Shown: positions 15,264 through 18,558 of the stretch, one piece after another
How positions within the stretch are numbered: the stretch's first letter is position 1
Layout: every line of letters starts with the position of its first letter
Origin: Sulfurovum sp.
GTDB lineage: Bacteria > Campylobacterota > Campylobacteria > Campylobacterales > Sulfurovaceae
Direction of reading: 5' to 3'
DNA: 18,558 nt
NCBI GenBank assembly: GCA_003978395.1
Contig: QNZV01000050.1
Location: 1-18,558 of the forward strand
The notes under the pieces: model-generated
Told to the model about the DNA's origin: nothing
What the model saw: only the letters and a program-made list of their open reading frames with translations
Database searches by the model: none
Position numbers and translations under genes: made by a program

Positions 15264-15452
15264 AACCCGAACAGCCGTTCTGTATAAGGTCGGCCCTAAA
15301 AAGCCAACGGTGTAGGAGAGAGTAATCTTTAGGGGACAGCTCCTCGTCTAGCCTAGCTACACTCAAACGGAGTCATCCACACACCGACTAACTACATGTC
15401 CCACAATAGATAATGTTGGACCACAAAAAACAGTAGTCGAACTATCCAGGTT
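15264..15452 (-). ncRNA. ssrS: 6S RNA candidate
   Basis: A 189-nt segment with no reading frame, higher GC than its flanks, and its own promoter. The first 13 bases on the minus strand (AACCTGGATAGTT) pair without a gap with the last 13 (GGCTGTTCGGGTT), allowing G-U pairs. Further inward, CTGT pairs with ACAG, GGTCC with GGGCC, GGGACA with TGTCCC, TAGTC with GGCTA, and ACTC with GAGT. The result is a long rod with an unpaired region opposite CTAAAGATTACTCTCTCC in the middle. Length, rod shape and central bubble are those of 6S RNA, which binds the housekeeping RNA polymerase and reduces its use in stationary phase. I recall 6S RNA near purD in related bacteria, but the assignment rests on structure. 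It is not tmRNA, SRP RNA or RNase P RNA by their signatures. Confidence 0.72.
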
Positions 15453-15458
15453 GAGCGA

Positions 15459-15464
15459 ATTATA
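15459..15464 (-). promoter_or_regulatory. -10 box of the 6S-like RNA
   Basis: The minus strand reads TTTTGCTATAATTCGCTCAA; TATAAT is followed by six bases and then the A at 15452, which is exactly the first base of the closing helix. The upstream part of the promoter overlaps the short space after the hemD stop. Confidence 0.75.
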
Positions 15465-15490
15465 GCAAAATTTCAACAATAAGTCACGGA

Positions 15491-16144
15491 TTATCTATCT
15501 TTTTTCCTAGTTTCAAGAGCTTTTTTTATGCATGAGTCAATTAGTGGCTCATCTGCTATCTCGAAACTACACTCTTTTGGGAGATGCTCTTTCGTTGCTT
15601 TTCCTATCAAAATCGCTCTATACGAGTCATTCCAGTCAAAATTTTCAAAAAAACACTTAATCGTAGAGGGTGAGGTAAAAATAATAATGGCATTCTCTTT
15701 TGGTTTATCCTCTTTTGAGTACTTTACACAAGAAGTTTCATAAATAATCTGCTCATTTAGTTGAATCCCTGCATTTGATAAGTATGCTTTAGAGTCAAAC
15801 GATACTACTTTAGGTCTTAAATAGAGCAGTTTTTTAGTAGAAAAATTTTTCTGAATATCCTTGGCTAAAACTTCTCCATAAAACTTTTTTGGGCTATAAA
15901 GTACTCTTCCACCCAACTCTTCTATTTTTTGCTTTGTTGCTTTTCCAATAGCAATAGAAGGGTAGTTTTTCCAAGATTTATCCAGTTTATCTGCTGAAAC
16001 AACGGCTTGTTTCGATGTAAACATCAAAGTATCACAATTGGAAAAGTCTATAGGTTTGTCTATTAATGTAAATTGAATCATTGATAAAGAAACTGTCTCC
16101 TCTTTTTTTAAAGGAGAGAGTAGATAAATAATACTCTCTTTCAT
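15491..16144 (-). CDS. hemD: Uroporphyrinogen-III synthase
   Basis: HemD closes and inverts ring D of hydroxymethylbilane to give uroporphyrinogen III, the precursor of haem, sirohaem and cobalamin. The family is poorly conserved. Here 217 residues show its two-lobe pattern: DTLMFTSKQAVVSADKL (about 38-54) and AIAIGKATKQKIEELGG-like sequence (about 64-78) in the first lobe, then AIIIFTSPSTIKCFFENF and AILIGKATKEHL (about 152-195) in the second. The ATG overlaps the stop of the CDF transporter by one base (TAATG), so it is translated by coupling; there is no separate Shine-Dalgarno of note. The C-terminus is basic and short. No other haem gene is in the window. Confidence 0.85.
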   Translation of the reverse strand: MKESIIYLLSPLKKEETVSLSMIQFTLIDKPIDFSNCDTLMFTSKQAVVSADKLDKSWKNYPSIAIGKATKQKIEELGGRVLYSPKKFYGEVLAKDIQKNFSTKKLLYLRPKVVSFDSKAYLSNAGIQLNEQIIYETSCVKYSKEDKPKENAIIIFTSPSTIKCFFENFDWNDSYRAILIGKATKEHLPKECSFEIADEPLIDSCIKKALETRKKDR

Positions 16145-17043
16145 TATTCTTTTTTTGTTGCCATATAGTTATTAATCTCACTATCATCAAAGGGGTCATA
16201 ATGAGGTGTAATAATCCAAGGTTTGTTTGGTTCTAATGCCATAATCTCATCCTCTATCTCATCAGAGATTCTATGTGCTTCGATTAAGTATAAATTTGGT
16301 TGTAGTACCAAGTGAAACTCAATAAAGTTAATTGTTCCATCTGTTCGTGTTTTTAACCAATGAAAACCATTAACCTCTTTATGTCTCTCTAAAATCTCCT
16401 CTATGCTCTTAACCACATCCTTATCTAATGCTCGGTCAAGTAAAATCAAAACACCCTCTTTTATAATCTCATACGCTGAATAGATGATATAGATACCAAT
16501 TCCAAAACCAAAAAGAGCATCAACAATCTCCCAACCTGTATAGTGTACAATTCCTAACGCCAATAAAATAACCCCATTTGACCATAAATCTGTCTGATAA
16601 TGCAATGCATCTGATTTAATAACCAAATTATCTGTCTGTTTTGCTACCCGTAAAAGGTACTGAACCAAACCAAAAGTAATAACAATAGAGAGTATCATTA
16701 CCCAAATTGCAGGAGTTAAAAGGGTTGTTTCTGTTCCATATACTCCTTTTTCAATCGCTACATAGATAATATAAAGCCCTGAAATTGTAATAATTGTTCC
16801 CTCTATTACAGCTGCGATGGCTTGCACTTTACCTTTTCCATAATGAAAATTTTCATCTGCTTTCTCTTCTGATTTTTTAATGGCAAAAAAGTTAAAAACC
16901 GAGATTAGTGTATCAAGTAGCGAATCAATAGCCGATGCCAAAACAGCTACCGAACCCGATGCCACACCTATGGTAAACTTAACAATAGTCAAAACAATAG
17001 CCACAGAAGAGGCTACTATAGTTGCTCTTTTTTCTGGAGACAT
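16144..17043 (-). CDS. Cation diffusion facilitator family metal exporter (FieF/YiiP-like)
   Basis: This inner-membrane exporter moves divalent metals (Zn, Fe or Mn) out of the cytoplasm in exchange for protons. The 299 residues contain six hydrophobic segments in about 1-200 and a soluble C-terminal domain (about 205-285). The transport site is visible as Asp40 and Asp44 in DSLLDTL (segment 2) and His148 and Asp152 in HYQTD (segment 5). This D-D-H-D set has the same spacing as in E. coli FieF (45, 49, 153, 157). The second-site region reads ADENFHYGKGK (Asp63, His67), with Lys where FieF has His75. Shine-Dalgarno AAAGGAT precedes the ATG. It lies between the DUF2130-type gene and hemD in one operon. 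The exact metal cannot be told. Confidence 0.9.
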   Translation of the reverse strand: MSPEKRATIVASSVAIVLTIVKFTIGVASGSVAVLASAIDSLLDTLISVFNFFAIKKSEEKADENFHYGKGKVQAIAAVIEGTIITISGLYIIYVAIEKGVYGTETTLLTPAIWVMILSIVITFGLVQYLLRVAKQTDNLVIKSDALHYQTDLWSNGVILLALGIVHYTGWEIVDALFGFGIGIYIIYSAYEIIKEGVLILLDRALDKDVVKSIEEILERHKEVNGFHWLKTRTDGTINFIEFHLVLQPNLYLIEAHRISDEIEDEIMALEPNKPWIITPHYDPFDDSEINNYMATKKE

Positions 17044-17053
17044 TTTTTATCCT

Positions 17054-18287
17054 TTACTCTTCATATGGCAATTCTAGTGCATCTATATGAACTATAGCTG
17101 AATTTCCTGCTATTCCTTGTAATGCACCGTACATCTCCGTTGTATTTTGAAGCACTCCATCAATAATTTTTTCACGACGCTTCCAAGATGCCATAAGTGA
17201 ACGTTTCTCTTTACCTAGCTCTTCTTTCATTTTTATAAAGCCATCTACAATAGCCGTCATCTGCATAGAAAACTCATTCCCTGTCATATAACTATAAAGA
17301 AGACTCATCTTATCGGCTCTATTCTCCTCTTTTTTAATGTTCTGATGTATCTGAATAAGAGATTCCCGTAATAGAGAGGCTGAACCTTTAAACTCATCTA
17401 AACTACAAACCCAAATCCCATTGACAAAACCCATTCGTTTCATATCACGAGGATAGACCGAAGTAACCAATACCCCAATATCAGCATGAACTTTTAACAT
17501 ATCTTGTTTCAGTTTTGTTATCCAACTATCCGACCAAGCTTTTGTATTTTTTGACTCATAACATATCGTCCCACAATTTTGAGCCTCTCGGGTATGTACA
17601 ATCTGTATACAATCTGCTCCAAATGCCCCTTTTTTAACCTCTTCTACAGAATCAAAAGGAAACTGTGACGACAGCCAAGACTCAATTAGCACTTCCAATA
17701 CTTCGCCTTGAATCTGCATAGACCCCTGCTCTACTTTTCGTTGTGCATTATCAAGCTCACGTTTTATCTGCTCTAGTTGTTCATCTTTTGCTTTAAGCTT
17801 AAGTTCATTTTGAGCCTCTAGTATTTTTAAAATCTTCTCTTTTTCCAACTGTAACTCTTCACTCAATGCCAATTGAGCCTCTACTTTTGCTTTAGATTCA
17901 ATCTCCTCTTTTTCACGTTTTAACTTCTCTATCTCTATTTTAGAAACATTCAACTCTTTTACTTGTTCGGACTTCTCATTTAAGAGCCATAGATTCACTC
18001 TGTTCCAAAAGTAACTCTTGCTTAAGCTCCTTGTGAAGTTTCTGTTTTTCTCGTTTCAGTTGCTCTTTAGTCGCCTTGGTCAATGCCTCTTCAAACTTCT
18101 CCTCTTTGGCTTGAAGCATCTCTAATTTTTTCTCTAAAGCATCCTCTCTTTTTTTATTCTCTTTTTCTAATTTCTGCTTATCCATCAAATTTTTCTGTTT
18201 TAATTCATCTTCAAGTTGATGATACAAAATTTTATTAACATCTATTTGGCTCTCACAACTTGGGCATTTTATGGTATTTTTTGACAT
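17054..18287 (-). pseudogene. DUF2130-type coiled-coil/nuclease-like protein, interrupted by a +1 frameshift
   Basis: Two overlapping minus-strand reading frames make up one gene. The first (18287 to 17976, 103 codons) starts MSKNTIKCPSCESQ with one CxxC pair and continues as a charged coiled coil. It stops at TGA just after ALK. The second frame (read through from near 17998) continues the coiled coil to about residue 95 of that frame, then a globular domain. That domain has GADCIQIV (Asp129) and ICYESKNTK (Glu148, Lys150), spaced like a PD-(D/E)XK nuclease core, with QGEVLEVLIE before it. Joined, they give about 408 residues, the normal size of DUF2130 proteins. One extra base near the AAATGA at about 17979-17984 explains the break. 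It could be a true mutation, a sequencing error or recoding. The layout resembles RmuC. Shine-Dalgarno AAGGAAA precedes the ATG. Confidence 0.75.
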
Positions 18288-18316
18288 TTTAGGTTTCCTT
18301 AGAATTCTTGAAGTGA

Positions 18317-18322
18317 ATTATA
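18317..18322 (-). promoter_or_regulatory. -10 box of the DUF2130-CDF-hemD operon
   Basis: The minus strand reads CTATATAATTCACTTC; +1 is predicted at about 18310, giving a leader of about 23 nt that includes AAGGAAA before the ATG at 18287. Confidence 0.55.
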
Positions 18323-18380
18323 TAGTAGTTTTTTTAAATTGCTTAGGAAGTTGGTAGAGTAGAATTATTTTGATATTTTT

Positions 18381-18558
18381 ATTACTCCTATGAGCTTCCA
18401 CAGATGGAGGTGAACCTCACTCTCCCAAATCAAAGATTATGGAAGAGGCTTCATTTGTCATGAATACGAGATAAAAGGAGTAATGCCTAGCAGAACTAAG
18501 CAACCTCTCTTAACTTAATTAACGAAGACAAAGTATGACTGGTTCTGTCTACAAGTTG
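18381..18558. other. Non-coding region with nested inverted repeats, cut by the window end
   Basis: No convincing gene is seen here. ATTACTCCT (18381-18389) and AGGAGTAAT (18476-18484) are perfect 9-bp inverted arms. Inside them lie CTTCC-ACAGAT-GGAGG (18395-18410), or alternatively GAGG-TGAA-CCTC (18407-18418), and TTCAT-TTGTC-ATGAA (18450-18464). Further right CAGAAC (18491-18496) is complementary to GTTCTG (18542-18547). Short frames exist, such as an ATG at 18482 with a stop after 11 codons and an ATG at 18534 open to the edge, but none has support. It looks like a structured RNA or the end of a mobile element; the type is not recognised. Confidence 0.45.

Noticed and set aside
15264..15452. 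tmRNA, SRP RNA or RNase P RNA as identity of the structured RNA
   Set aside because: No tag reading frame or tRNA-like 3' end with CCA, no SRP core motif (GGTCAGG…GGAAGGAAGCAGCC type), and no RNase P AGAGGAAAGTCC block were found on either strand.
17976..17998. Programmed +1 frameshift of the prfB type in the DUF2130 gene
   Set aside because: The prfB signal needs a CUU directly before the stop and a Shine-Dalgarno just upstream; here the order is CTT AAA TGA without such a site, so a simple one-base indel is favoured.
18381..18484. Retron non-coding RNA
   Set aside because: The outer 9-bp arms and inner hairpins are suggestive, but no reverse transcriptase is visible and the inner stems are short; kept only as an unassigned structured region.
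1..18558. CRISPR array, prophage or integrase-type mobile element
   Set aside because: No regularly spaced repeats, integrase, transposase or phage structural genes were found in the window.

Overview
The window is about 18.6 kb of AT-rich DNA from a Gram-negative bacterium of the Campylobacterota (epsilonproteobacteria), probably a free-living Sulfurimonas/Sulfurovum/Arcobacter-type organism. The evidence is the gene order (uvrD-truB-…-ispE and atpE-pnp-PRTase-lptD-purD), an F-ATPase c subunit gene standing alone with a signal-peptide-like N-terminus, an LPS-transport gene (lptD), and promoters that show a clear TATAAT -10 box with no obvious -35 box. The exact genus cannot be read from the sequence.

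Layout. (1) Positions 1-3921, plus strand: the 3' end of a UvrD/PcrA helicase gene, truB, a two-gene type II restriction-modification cassette, and ispE. The cassette holds a D12-class adenine methyltransferase and an endonuclease of the EcoRV family. It is more AT-rich than its neighbours and occupies the place where relatives such as Campylobacter carry csrA. (2) Positions 3955-6366, minus strand: a LRV-type repeat protein, possibly translated from a leaderless mRNA, followed by a MoxR-type AAA+ ATPase. (3) Positions 6465-7110, minus strand: tRNA-Leu(GAG) and atpE, which has a long structured leader. (4) Positions 7193-13800, minus strand: an envelope/RNA-metabolism operon lptD - MCE (MlaD-like) protein - phosphoribosyltransferase - pnp, closed by a hairpin terminator. 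(5) Positions 13798-15464, minus strand: purD, preceded by a 189-nt rod-like RNA gene with its own promoter, which I call a 6S RNA (ssrS) candidate. (6) Positions 15491-18287, minus strand: a DUF2130-type coiled-coil protein gene broken by a +1 frameshift, a CDF-family metal exporter, and hemD. (7) Positions 18323-18558: non-coding DNA with several inverted repeats, cut by the window end.

How the parts fit. Most of the window is core housekeeping: tRNA pseudouridylation, isoprenoid, purine and haem precursors, RNA decay, ATP synthesis and LPS/lipid transport. The accessory part is the restriction-modification pair. The endonuclease keeps the EcoRV catalytic residues and the base-reading loop, so GATATC specificity is predicted. 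By eye this hexamer occurs only once in the window, inside the methyltransferase gene. Other points of interest are the 6S-like RNA, the 20-bp palindromic repeat at two places, the structured atpE leader, and the unassigned structured region at the right edge.
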